A DNA stretch of 64,000 nt, from NCBI GenBank assembly GCA_035527845.1, contig DATKZT010000019.1, positions 1-64,000 on the forward strand, given 5' to 3'. Made by a program: the position numbers and the translations under genes. The notes beneath the pieces are model-generated. The model did no database searches. It was given only the letters and a program-made list of their open reading frames with translations, and had not been told where the DNA came from. This DNA is from JAUWKC01 sp035527845 (lineage in GTDB: Bacteria; Planctomycetota; Phycisphaerae; Sedimentisphaerales; Anaerobacaceae). Of the stretch, positions 17,882 to 25,383 are shown piece by piece; position 1 is the first letter of the stretch; every line of letters starts with the position of its first letter.

Positions 17882-19950
17882 TGTCCGCTGCTCTCCTTCT
17901 TCTTAAAGCCCGGCAAATCGTATAAACTGGGCGTGAGTGGCTCTTCAGCGTTGATTATAACCACCTCGGTATCGTTAGGCTCAGCCGCCACCACAAATTT
18001 CCTCACGGCGGGCAGTGCTTGTTCGAAAGCCGCCAATATTTGCTCACGAACATAGATTTCCCTGGCCGCTTCGTATGCCTTGACCTGGCTGCCAAAACGC
18101 TCGCCGGTCGCCCGCGCCAGCGTCGCCTTCTCGAAAGCGTAACTCTGGGCCTGGCGCAATCTCGAAAAAATGTCGCCTTTCGCCTGCGCGAACGCCCTGT
18201 CAAGTTCGGGGCCCAACTGCTCTATCGCGACCGTGTCATTCTCATACCGCGCCAGTTGATAGTTCGCCGCCAGCGTATAAAGCTCGTTTGCCTCCTCCAC
18301 CGACCCGGCCAGGGAACTCAGAGTCTTGTTTCTGTCAGCTTCGGCCTCCAGAATGGCCGCCTGCTTCTGCTGGAATGCCCCCACGACCTTCTGATAATCC
18401 GGCGCCACTTCCACCGGCGGATGGATGCCCTGCAAACCCAGAAATACTATCTCAATCCCGATCCCCTCCCTGTCGGCTGCCGCCTGGATTCTTTCGGTCA
18501 ATATCTTCTTGGCCTCTTCGCGGCCCGCACCCAGAAGACTCTCCCTGAGGTCCCCTTCGCCTGCATCAACTTCGATCCTCGCGCTGGCAGCGAACTTTGT
18601 CAGCTCTCGATAACATATCGACTCCAGGAGGTTGGCCGGCTCACTGTGGTTGTATTTGAACGAGTAGAGGTCCTTAATTCTGTACTGAACCGGAACCGCC
18701 GCCACCACCAGACTGACTGGAACACTACCCGTCACGGAACCTCCGCCCAGCTGCTCACTGCCCACCAGCAGATAGTCCTCCTCCTCGTAATGCTTTCTGT
18801 CCCACAATAGCGGCTCATTCAATAGTCCCTTGTCGGGGGGACCTTTCTTCGGAACATAACCAATATGGAGCTCGGCGATGTTTTGCGTGGGGTACTTGTA
18901 AACGATATCAATGGGCCAGGGCCATTTGACAGTCAAGCCCGGACCAACTACCCTTTTCTGCCCCGCCGGAGTCAGCGGATTACCAAAACGCTCGATTATC
19001 GCCTGTTCGTTCGGCCCCACGACCACGAAGCAGTTCAGCAGGTACAGCGTGACGGCCCCAAACAGCACCAACGGAGCAATGGCTTTCTCGAGAAGCTTGT
19101 AAAACCAGGTTTGAGAGACCTTGAAACCAAATTGATAATCAATCGCACTGGCGGCCGTCCGAAATAACCCCCCCGGCTCGCTGATTAATCCGAGCAATCG
19201 GCTGTCAAATGGACTGCGGTGGTACTGCCCCCTAAACCTTGGCCGATATATGTCGAACACAACATTCACCGCTGTCTCCAAACCGAGCACTACCAGCAGA
19301 ATCGGTATCGCCCAGTTCAGCACCTTTATCATCGAATCCATCTGGAACTGAGCCAGTGCAAGCCCCACCGCCAGCGCAAAGCACAAAACCGCTATCCCAA
19401 GAAGAAAACTTCCTCCCGCTCGCAAAGGCTTCCACCGCAGCTCCGCCGACATGCCGGTCGCATAGCGCGACAGCAAAAAGCTCACAAAAGCTATCGCCAT
19501 GATAAAAACGGCAACCAGAAGCGGCTGTTGCGACTCCAGCTCGCTCCAGCGCGAAAATACCCTTAACAGGTACACCGCGGCCCCTATTTGATAGGCCGCA
19601 ATAATGCCCGAAAATATCGGAATGAACCACTTCTCGAATAATTGCAGACGCCCTTGCGAAACCGCAAATAGCTTCGCGTTTTCGTCGCGCCCCTCAAAAA
19701 TCGTGGAATCCCGCTCGCCCTTGGCCAAACGCGACGCGTCAAGCTTCTCCTGCTCGGCCAGAGTCCGCTGGTGAAACTGCAGGCACAGCACAAACCAAAC
19801 CAAAACCGACCCCAGAATCACCCAGCTCAACGCAAACACCGCGTAGAACTCGCTCCATAACCCTATCAACAAGCTGATGATAAAAAACAAAACGCTGACA
19901 GCCAGAGAGACTCGCGCCACATATTCGGCTCGCTTGCTGGATATCGTCAT
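17878..19950 (-). CDS. Large polytopic SPFH-domain protein (HflK-like)
   Basis: 690 residues. Unlike HflK, the first half is polytopic, with about seven membrane helices (two near residues 12-55, then near 105, 145, 180, 215 and 295). An SPFH domain then begins at VVVGPNEQAIIERFGNPLTP. The second half contains IEIVFLGLQGIHPPVEVAPD, a segment typical of HflK proteins, and a long Ala/Glu-rich coil. It is the first gene of the minus-strand run and overlaps hflC by 4 bp. Inference: a membrane platform that organises the HflK/HflC-like ring; whether FtsH is the client cannot be told from this window. Confidence 0.75.
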   Translation of the reverse strand: MTISSKRAEYVARVSLAVSVLFFIISLLIGLWSEFYAVFALSWVILGSVLVWFVLCLQFHQRTLAEQEKLDASRLAKGERDSTIFEGRDENAKLFAVSQGRLQLFEKWFIPIFSGIIAAYQIGAAVYLLRVFSRWSELESQQPLLVAVFIMAIAFVSFLLSRYATGMSAELRWKPLRAGGSFLLGIAVLCFALAVGLALAQFQMDSMIKVLNWAIPILLVVLGLETAVNVVFDIYRPRFRGQYHRSPFDSRLLGLISEPGGLFRTAASAIDYQFGFKVSQTWFYKLLEKAIAPLVLFGAVTLYLLNCFVVVGPNEQAIIERFGNPLTPAGQKRVVGPGLTVKWPWPIDIVYKYPTQNIAELHIGYVPKKGPPDKGLLNEPLLWDRKHYEEEDYLLVGSEQLGGGSVTGSVPVSLVVAAVPVQYRIKDLYSFKYNHSEPANLLESICYRELTKFAASARIEVDAGEGDLRESLLGAGREEAKKILTERIQAAADREGIGIEIVFLGLQGIHPPVEVAPDYQKVVGAFQQKQAAILEAEADRNKTLSSLAGSVEEANELYTLAANYQLARYENDTVAIEQLGPELDRAFAQAKGDIFSRLRQAQSYAFEKATLARATGERFGSQVKAYEAAREIYVREQILAAFEQALPAVRKFVVAAEPNDTEVVIINAEEPLTPSLYDLPGFKKKESSGQ

Positions 19951-20023
19951 TTCCTGTTTCTCCTCATCAGATTGTGAACAAACAGACCGCTCACAGAGTA
20001 GCTCTCTAACGGTACGAAACTTC

Positions 20024-20052
20024 TTTACAAATTAGAAGATGTGCAATATAAC
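20024..20052 (+). promoter_or_regulatory. Sigma70-like promoter for the lone ABC-2 permease
   Basis: TTTACA at 20024-20029 and TATAAC at 20047-20052 are separated by exactly 17 bp; each box matches five of six consensus bases. It lies in the divergent intergenic region and points at the permease gene, giving a leader of about 100 nt. Confidence 0.45.
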
Positions 20053-20157
20053 AATAATGGTCATTCGAGTATAGAGGCATTTACGAAAAATTATGCCTTA
20101 AAACCGGGCCGGACGCCGACGCCTGACCTCGAAAGCAGTGTATAAAAGCTGTAAACA

Positions 20158-21120
20158 ATGAATAAACTATTTACGATTGCAAAGAACACTTTTATCGAGA
20201 CATTAAGGCAACCCGTATATCTGATAATTGTCGTGGCCGCTTTGTTCCTGTTCTTTATGAGCCCGTCCCTGACAATGTACACAATGAGCGACGACAACAA
20301 GCTGCTGCGCGAGATAGGCTTATCTACGCTCTTCTTGACGAGTTTGTTCATTGCGATATTCTCAGCTTCTGGCGCCGTCGCCGAGGAAATCCGCAACAAG
20401 ACCATAACCACCGTCCTGAGCAAGCCCGTGCACCGGCCCATATTCATTATCGCAAAATTCCTTGGCGTTGCCGGCGCCGTTGCGCTGGCCCACTATATCT
20501 GCACTATCGCCCTTCTGATGGCGATAAGACACGGGGTGCTCGTGGCCGTATGGGAAACACATGACTGGACCGTCATAGCGACCGCCGGCGCGGTATTGGT
20601 CCTTACCTTCGTCCTAACCGCCTTTTTTAACTACACTTACGATTGGAAATTTTCCTCGACCGCCATCGTTCTGACGGCCCTTTTCGCCACCGTAGGAATT
20701 ATATTCCTCGCATTTATCGACCGTAACTGGCAGTTCAACCCCGCGGAAAACGGCTTTAATGCGCTGGACATCTATGGTGCCGTCCTGCTGCTGATGGCCG
20801 CAATCATTATCGTGGCGCTCGCGGTGGCGCTATCCACGCGATTCAATATACTCGTCACGCTCTCGGCCTGCGTGGCCATCTTTCTTTCCGGTCTGGTGAG
20901 TGATTACGTGTTCGGACGATTCGCCGACACAAAATTATGGGCCAAGATATGCTACTTCCTGCTGCCAAACCTCCAGATGTTCTGGATAAGTGACGCCATT
21001 TACGAGGAAAGTGTCGTCCCTTTGAAATACGTCCTGATAAGCGCCTCTTACGCACTGTGCTACACGGTTGCCATACTCGCATTGGCCGTCGCCGTCTTCC
21101 AGAGACGACAAGTGGGCTGA
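20158..21120 (+). CDS. ABC-2 type permease without an adjacent ATPase
   Basis: 320 residues with about six membrane helices. The N-terminus MNKLFTIAKNTFIETLRQP, the segment EEIRNKTITTVLSKPVHRPI and the IIAKFLGV helix are typical of ABC-2 permeases and parallel the permease at 11001-12374. No ATPase gene is adjacent on either side. The nearest in the window is the ATPase at 12367, in the divergent operon, so the two permeases might share it. ATG at 20158 is the first in-frame start; its ribosome-binding site is weak. Confidence 0.82.
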   Translation: MNKLFTIAKNTFIETLRQPVYLIIVVAALFLFFMSPSLTMYTMSDDNKLLREIGLSTLFLTSLFIAIFSASGAVAEEIRNKTITTVLSKPVHRPIFIIAKFLGVAGAVALAHYICTIALLMAIRHGVLVAVWETHDWTVIATAGAVLVLTFVLTAFFNYTYDWKFSSTAIVLTALFATVGIIFLAFIDRNWQFNPAENGFNALDIYGAVLLLMAAIIIVALAVALSTRFNILVTLSACVAIFLSGLVSDYVFGRFADTKLWAKICYFLLPNLQMFWISDAIYEESVVPLKYVLISASYALCYTVAILALAVAVFQRRQVG

Positions 21121-21154
21121 TACAAAGCCCCCACGCATCCCGGCGAGATACAAT

Positions 21155-21619
21155 TTACGATTCACCAGACACGGCTATTATCACCGCCGTCTCATCGCAA
21201 TTCTGCTGCTTGGGACATCGCGCACAATCGCTCCAGACCTTCATCGGGAGTTTGTCGGTGTCGACTTTTTCAAACCCCAGCTTTTCGAAAAACTGCGCGT
21301 CCAGCGTCAACGCAAATACCTTCTGAATACCCATTTGCCTTGCCTGTTCAACCGCGGCGGCAACCAGCATTTTGCCCGCGCCTTTGCCTTTGAAAGACTG
21401 GTCAACCGCCAAAGATTTGATCTCCGCCAAATCCGACCACACCACCTCCAGCCCACAGCAGCCGACTACACTGCCGTCAACCTCCGCCACCATGAAACCC
21501 TGCAGGTTCTTGTAGATGTCCGCCATCGAGCGGAACAGCATCCTGTCCTGCTCGGCATACTCGTTGATCAGCGAATAGATCGCCTTGGCATCCGATATTT
21601 TCGCACTGCGTACTTTCAT
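21155..21619 (-). CDS. argA: Short N-acetylglutamate synthase-type GNAT acetyltransferase
   Basis: GNAT acetyltransferase of 154 residues. Motifs: VRSAKISDAKAIYSLI (start of fold), IKSLAVDQSFKGKGAGKML (acetyl-CoA pyrophosphate loop) and ALTLDAQFFEKLGFEKV. The C-terminal Cys-rich segment KVWSDCARCPKQQNCDE is characteristic of the short, stand-alone N-acetylglutamate synthases that start arginine synthesis in many bacteria lacking classical ArgA. Its ATG overlaps the hicA stop by 4 bp (ATGA), so its translation is coupled to the toxin gene. argG lies about 20 kb away in the same window. Acetylation of another amino acid cannot be excluded. Confidence 0.75.
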   Translation of the reverse strand: MKVRSAKISDAKAIYSLINEYAEQDRMLFRSMADIYKNLQGFMVAEVDGSVVGCCGLEVVWSDLAEIKSLAVDQSFKGKGAGKMLVAAAVEQARQMGIQKVFALTLDAQFFEKLGFEKVDTDKLPMKVWSDCARCPKQQNCDETAVIIAVSGES

Positions 21620-21849
21620 AACCTTTTCAGATGATTATTGTAATCTTCAACTGTAATTTCTATCTCACGTAGAATTTCTCTTATTAGAGGACGTGCCAAT
21701 ACCTTTGCCTTGTGGTGTGGCACGGTAGTAACCCTTCCCTCGGGGTGCCTGTAAAAGGCATGACTTCCTTTCTGGCGGACTTTTTCAAAACCCAGCCGAA
21801 GCAGCAGCTTCTCCATTGTTTTGGCGTCGATAAGTTTAAGTTTGCTCAA
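21616..21849 (-). CDS. hicA: HicA-family mRNA interferase toxin
   Basis: 77 residues, slightly longer than many HicA proteins. The fold is a small dsRNA-binding-like domain: LLLRLGFEKVRQKGSHAFYR with the catalytic His in GSH, then VTTVPHHKAKVLARPLIREI. It cleaves mRNA when free of HicB in characterised systems. It begins with TTG overlapping the hicB stop (TTGA) and has GAGG at good spacing; it ends overlapping the argA start. Toxin placed after antitoxin is the less common hicBA order. Confidence 0.88.
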   Translation of the reverse strand: MSKLKLIDAKTMEKLLLRLGFEKVRQKGSHAFYRHPEGRVTTVPHHKAKVLARPLIREILREIEITVEDYNNHLKRL

Positions 21850-22067
21850 CCTGTAACCTCGAACTGCTGGATTCCCACAAATTCAGGTATGTGTTTTTTG
21901 GCCTCGGGGTCCATTTCCTCAAGACATAATTCCACCACCTCTTTAAGATTGTCTTTAAGCTTATCCAGAGTTTCCGCCTGTGTATGCGCGCCAGGGATTC
22001 CCGGCACAATTGCGACATATAGGCCGGTCTCTGCATCCTTTTCAATATATCCGGTTACCTTATACAT
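21846..22067 (-). CDS. hicB: HicB-family antitoxin (short form)
   Basis: 73 residues. The partial RNase H-like HicB fold is visible: YKVTGYIEKDAETGLYVAIV, PGIPGAHTQAETLDKLKDNL and VVELCLEEM. There is no C-terminal DNA-binding domain, so autoregulation would have to be indirect. A strong AGGAGG lies 7 nt before ATG. It is the first gene of an overlapping hicB-hicA-argA chain. Confidence 0.88.
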   Translation of the reverse strand: MYKVTGYIEKDAETGLYVAIVPGIPGAHTQAETLDKLKDNLKEVVELCLEEMDPEAKKHIPEFVGIQQFEVTG

Positions 22068-22239
22068 TCAGTTGCCTCCTATGTATCGATAAACTATTGG
22101 TATACTTACAAACAGATTGTATCAGATTTGGTTTAAGATGCCAACAAGAAAGGCCGTAAGCGATATTCTCACGGCCAATTTCAAATTCTAAATTCTCTTA
22201 TCCTCTGCGTTCTCTTCTCAAAGCTAAACCAGAGAATCA

Positions 22240-22380
22240 TCAATCTTTTCCACGTAACATCACAGCACCCACGCTGAGTAGCAGGAGGGTGGCTGGTTCG
22301 GGGATTTCCACAACATAGCCGTGAGTCTGCCAATCGCCAAGGTGGTCCTTCCATTTAGAATTGTCGTTTAGGGTAGGTTC
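22240..22380 (-). pseudogene. PEP-CTERM protein remnant (C-terminal end only)
   Basis: On the minus strand this frame reads KWKDHLGDWQTHGYVVEI, then PEPATLLLLSVGAVMLRGK and a stop. That is a complete PEP-CTERM exosortase sorting signal: the PEP motif, a hydrophobic helix and a basic tail. The frame is closed by TGA at 22381-22383, and no start or upstream domain exists. The rest of the secreted protein has been lost. It shows that the lineage carried exosortase-processed surface proteins; no exosortase gene is in this window. Confidence 0.7.
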
Positions 22381-22561
22381 TCAGAATCCTATAATAACTT
22401 AAAACAAGGAACAAAAGAAGCAAGAAAGCAAGCAAAAAAGACTAAAAAGAGATTGTTTCGCTGCGCTCGCAATGACAATCGGCAGACTCTGCAAATTCCC
22501 CGACCAAAAAACCGAAAAAATGCTGGAAAAAATGTTGCGCATCACTAAAATAGCCCATACT
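22381..22561. other. Intergenic stretch with an A-rich run and an interspersed repeat
   Basis: Between the PEP-CTERM remnant and the first fatty-acid gene. It contains A/G-rich sequence (about 22399-22450) and one copy of the ATTGCGAG-type interspersed repeat (22450-22476). An in-frame upstream extension of the next gene runs through this repeat and is not believed to be coding. Confidence 0.5.
22450..22476 (-). repeat. Interspersed ATTGCGAG-type repeat, copy 1
   Basis: In the minus-strand sense it reads GTCATTGCGAGCGCAGCGAA followed by ACAATCT. The same core recurs at 28581-28612, 54711-54736 and 54958-55023, always outside genes. Such short GC-rich palindromic repeats are common in bacterial intergenic DNA. 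Confidence 0.6.
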
Positions 22562-23032
22562 ATGAGATTCATACTTATTGATAGGATTGTCTCACTGGAG
22601 CCGGGCCGGCAAATAAAGACGGTCAAGAGCGTCTCTCTGGCCGAGGAATATCTGGCCGACCACTTTCCCACGTTTCCTGTCCTGCCCGGAGTTCTGTTGC
22701 TGCAGGGGCTCATCGAATCCGCCTCGTGGCTCGTCAGAGAAACGGAAAATTTCGCACATAGTATGATATTGCTTGAACAGGCCCGAAATGTAAAATATAA
22801 GAGCTTTCTGGCGCCGGGCGGCCGAATAGAATATACCGTCGAGGCCAAGACCATAGAAGAAAACGTCAGCAGCTTTACCGGTTTCGGCGCATCCGAAAAC
22901 GAACGCATTGTTGAGGCAAACTTCGGGCTGAGGCACTTCAACCTCGCCTGCGGCAACGCCCCAATGGCCGCCGTGGACGCCGAGATAATCGAGAATATGA
23001 AACTGAGGCGTGAACTGCTTAGAGGATGGTAA
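22562..23032 (+). CDS. FabZ-like (3R)-hydroxyacyl-ACP dehydratase, first copy
   Basis: Hotdog-fold protein of about 156 residues. The active-site segment EYLADHFPTFPVLPGVLLLQ has the catalytic His, and GLIESASWL carries the acidic partner. FLAPGGRIEYTVEA is the second half of the fold. The ATG at 22562 is chosen because it begins the family homology (MRFILIDRIVSLEPG); the upstream extension runs through an interspersed repeat. It leads a plus-strand unit with an ACP, a second dehydratase and two ketosynthases. No ketoreductase or malonyl transferase is adjacent, so those steps would come from elsewhere. Confidence 0.82.
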   Translation: MRFILIDRIVSLEPGRQIKTVKSVSLAEEYLADHFPTFPVLPGVLLLQGLIESASWLVRETENFAHSMILLEQARNVKYKSFLAPGGRIEYTVEAKTIEENVSSFTGFGASENERIVEANFGLRHFNLACGNAPMAAVDAEIIENMKLRRELLRGW

Positions 23033-23081
23033 AGCAACCCGCCCATAACGGACTTTGACAAATTAACGGAGGTAACATAAC

Positions 23082-23477
23082 ATGGCAATGAGTCGGGAAG
23101 AAATTTTCCAGAAGGTTAAGGAAATCCTCGTGGATGCCCTCGGCGTGGACGATGACGAAGTTAAGGCCGAGGCCACCCTGATGGGGGATCTGGGGGCTGA
23201 AAGCATTGACTTTTTGGATATAGTGTTTCGTCTGGAAAAGGCCTTCGGCATAAAAATCCCGCGAGAAGAGTTGTTCCCGGCAGAAAACCTGATGAACAAT
23301 CCCGAGTTCGTAAGCAATGGCAAGTTGACCGACAGGGGCCTTGCCGAGATCCGAGAGAAGATGCCGCACACCGAACTTGGGGACTTTGAAAAAGACCCCG
23401 ACATCAACAAGTTGGCCGACCTTTTCACCGTCAACGCCATCGTTAACTACGTCGACGGCAAGTTGAACGCCGCTTAG
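23082..23477 (+). CDS. Acyl carrier protein with C-terminal extension
   Basis: 131 residues, longer than the usual ~80. The ACP helix II region has LMGDLGAESIDFLDIVFRLE, where the Ser in ESID is the expected phosphopantetheine site (canonical DSLD). IKIPREELFPAENL follows. An extension (about residues 70-131) has no recognised fold; it contains KDPDINKLADLFTVNAIVNY, which resembles the last ACP helix, so the extra residues may be an insertion before that helix. GGAGG lies at good distance before ATG. It stands between two dehydratase genes and presumably carries their substrate. Confidence 0.85.
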   Translation: MAMSREEIFQKVKEILVDALGVDDDEVKAEATLMGDLGAESIDFLDIVFRLEKAFGIKIPREELFPAENLMNNPEFVSNGKLTDRGLAEIREKMPHTELGDFEKDPDINKLADLFTVNAIVNYVDGKLNAA

Positions 23478-23554
23478 CATTGAAGAAAGACGTAGTCTCT
23501 GAGCGTCAGGGTTGCGAAGCGCCAACCTGCCGCCTGCTTTAATATGGAAGTAAG

Positions 23555-24058
23555 ATGCGCTGGATATGGATAGACAAATTCATCGAGTTTAACAGCGGCA
23601 AGAACGCCGTGGCCGTCAAAAACGTCACCCTTGCCGAAGAGCATCTGCACGACCACTTCCCCGGTTTTCCCGTGATGCCGGAATGCCTCATGATCGAGGC
23701 AATGGCGCAGACCGCAGGCATCCTCGTCGGCGAGGCAAAAGCCTTTCAGGAAAAGGTTATCCTGGCAAAGATCAAGAAGGCCGTCTTCTTCGACTACGTA
23801 AAGCCGGGCGACACCATCAAGCTCCACGCGAGAATCGAATCCATAGCCGCCGAAGCCGCCGGTACCTCCGGCAAAATCACCCGCGACGACAAGCTCATCG
23901 CAGAAATAGACCTCATGTTCAGCCACATCGACAAGAACCTCGCCGGCAGACAGTTCCCCGATGAAAACTTCGTCTTCACCGACACCTTCAAATCCCTTTT
24001 GCGCGGCATGGCACTCGGCAACGCCTCCACACAAACGCAGTCGGAGCAGCAAACATGA
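23555..24058 (+). CDS. FabZ/FabA-like dehydratase, second copy
   Basis: Hotdog dehydratase of 167 residues. HLHDHFPGFPVMPECLMIEA contains the catalytic His, and EAMAQTAGILVGE contains the acidic residue. FFDYVKPGDTIKLHARIESI is the second half of the fold. It diverges clearly from the first copy at 22562, so the two may act on different chain lengths or form a heterodimer. Its stop overlaps the next ketosynthase start by 4 bp (ATGA). Confidence 0.85.
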   Translation: MRWIWIDKFIEFNSGKNAVAVKNVTLAEEHLHDHFPGFPVMPECLMIEAMAQTAGILVGEAKAFQEKVILAKIKKAVFFDYVKPGDTIKLHARIESIAAEAAGTSGKITRDDKLIAEIDLMFSHIDKNLAGRQFPDENFVFTDTFKSLLRGMALGNASTQTQSEQQT

Positions 24059-25380
24059 GTCAGGCCCGCGTGGTCATAACCGGCTTCGGCGCCATAACAC
24101 CACTCGGAATGACCGCCGACGAAATGTGGCAGGGTCTTTCCGCCGGACGTTGCGGAATCGGCGAAATCACCGCCTTCGACCCCGTCGGCTTTACCTGCAA
24201 ACTGGCCGGCCAGGTCCCCGACTACAAGATCCAGCAGTACGTCCCCAAGACCTACAGAAAAGCCGTCAAGCTCATGTCACGCGACATCGAGCTTGCCGTG
24301 ATCGCCGCCGCCGAGGCCCTGGCCTCCGCGGGCCTCGTCACCAAGGCCACCGACCCCGAAAGAGTCAATATCACTCCCGAGCGAACAGGCATCAACCTCG
24401 GCGCAGGCCTCATAAGCTGCGACCTCGTCGAAATCGCACCGGCGGTCGCAAATAGCATCACAGACGGCGCCTTCGACATCAAAAAATGGGGAAAAGAAGG
24501 CCTAGAAATGGTTACGCCCCTCTGGCTCCTGAAATACCTGCCCAATATGCTCGCCTGCCACGTCGGTATCATTCACGACCTGCAGGGGCCCAGCAATTCG
24601 ATAACGTGCGCAGAAGCCTCTGCACATCTGGCCATCGCCGAAGCTGCACAGGTCATCGCCCGCGGCGGCGCCGATATCTCCCTCGCCGGCGGCGCAGAAG
24701 CAAAGGTGAATCCCGTCGTGATGACCCGCCAGTGCCTGCTCAAAAGAGCGACCACCGAAAACAACGACGACCCGGACTCGGCCTGCCGGCCCTTCGACGC
24801 CGATGCAAAAGGCTCCGTCTTCGCCGAGGCCGCCGGCATCGTCGTCCTCGAAAATATTGAAAACGCCAAAGCACGAGACGCAAGGATTTTCGCCGAAATC
24901 CTCGGCACAGGACACAGCAGCAGTCTCAATCCCGACTACGAACATCTCGAGCCCGACGGTCTCGGCCTGCAGATAGCCATCGAAAAAGCAATCGAAGATG
25001 CGCAGATTCAGCCGGAGGACCTCGACATCATTATCCCTCATGGTGCCGGCATCCCAGCCGATGACTTGGCCGAGTCCACTGCCATTGAAAACGCGCTCGG
25101 CAAAGCCGTGCAGAATGTCACCGTCTGGCCGACAAAAAGTATGCTCGGAAACTCCGGCGCCGCCGGCGGCGCGCTTGATGTCATCGCGGCCGTCTGCACC
25201 ATGAACCACGGCGTTATCCCAGCCGCCAAAAACTGCGACACAATGGCCGATGGCTGCAATCTTAATATCTCCAAAAAGCCGCAGCAGAAAAGGATACGCC
25301 ATGCCCTCGTTTGCAGCTACACTTACGGTGGGCAAACCGCCGCCGTAGTACTGAAGAACCTTGATCACGAAACGGAATAG
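24055..25380 (+). CDS. Beta-ketoacyl-ACP synthase homologue with one catalytic His replaced by Asn
   Basis: Thiolase-fold ketosynthase of 441 residues (FabF/KAS II family). VVITGFGAITPLGMTADEMW is the N-terminus. The nucleophile Cys is kept (residue 185, in SITCAEASAHL), as is the first His (residue 329, in IIPHGAGIPADD). The second His, normally in GHxxGAAG, is Asn: codon AAC at 25150-25152, in TKSMLGNSGAAGG (residue 366). The following gene is a canonical partner, so this may be a chain-length-factor-like or specialised subunit. His-to-Asn at this position occurs in some CHN-type ketosynthases (FabH), but there the fold context is different. It overlaps the upstream dehydratase by 4 bp and ends 3 bp before the second ketosynthase. 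Confidence 0.85.
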   Translation: MSQARVVITGFGAITPLGMTADEMWQGLSAGRCGIGEITAFDPVGFTCKLAGQVPDYKIQQYVPKTYRKAVKLMSRDIELAVIAAAEALASAGLVTKATDPERVNITPERTGINLGAGLISCDLVEIAPAVANSITDGAFDIKKWGKEGLEMVTPLWLLKYLPNMLACHVGIIHDLQGPSNSITCAEASAHLAIAEAAQVIARGGADISLAGGAEAKVNPVVMTRQCLLKRATTENNDDPDSACRPFDADAKGSVFAEAAGIVVLENIENAKARDARIFAEILGTGHSSSLNPDYEHLEPDGLGLQIAIEKAIEDAQIQPEDLDIIIPHGAGIPADDLAESTAIENALGKAVQNVTVWPTKSMLGNSGAAGGALDVIAAVCTMNHGVIPAAKNCDTMADGCNLNISKKPQQKRIRHALVCSYTYGGQTAAVVLKNLDHETE

Positions 25381-25383
25381 CAG

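Noticed and set aside
22472..22561. N-terminal extension of the first FabZ-like protein
   Set aside because: The extra 30 codons run out of an interspersed repeat and do not match the family; homology starts at the ATG at 22562.
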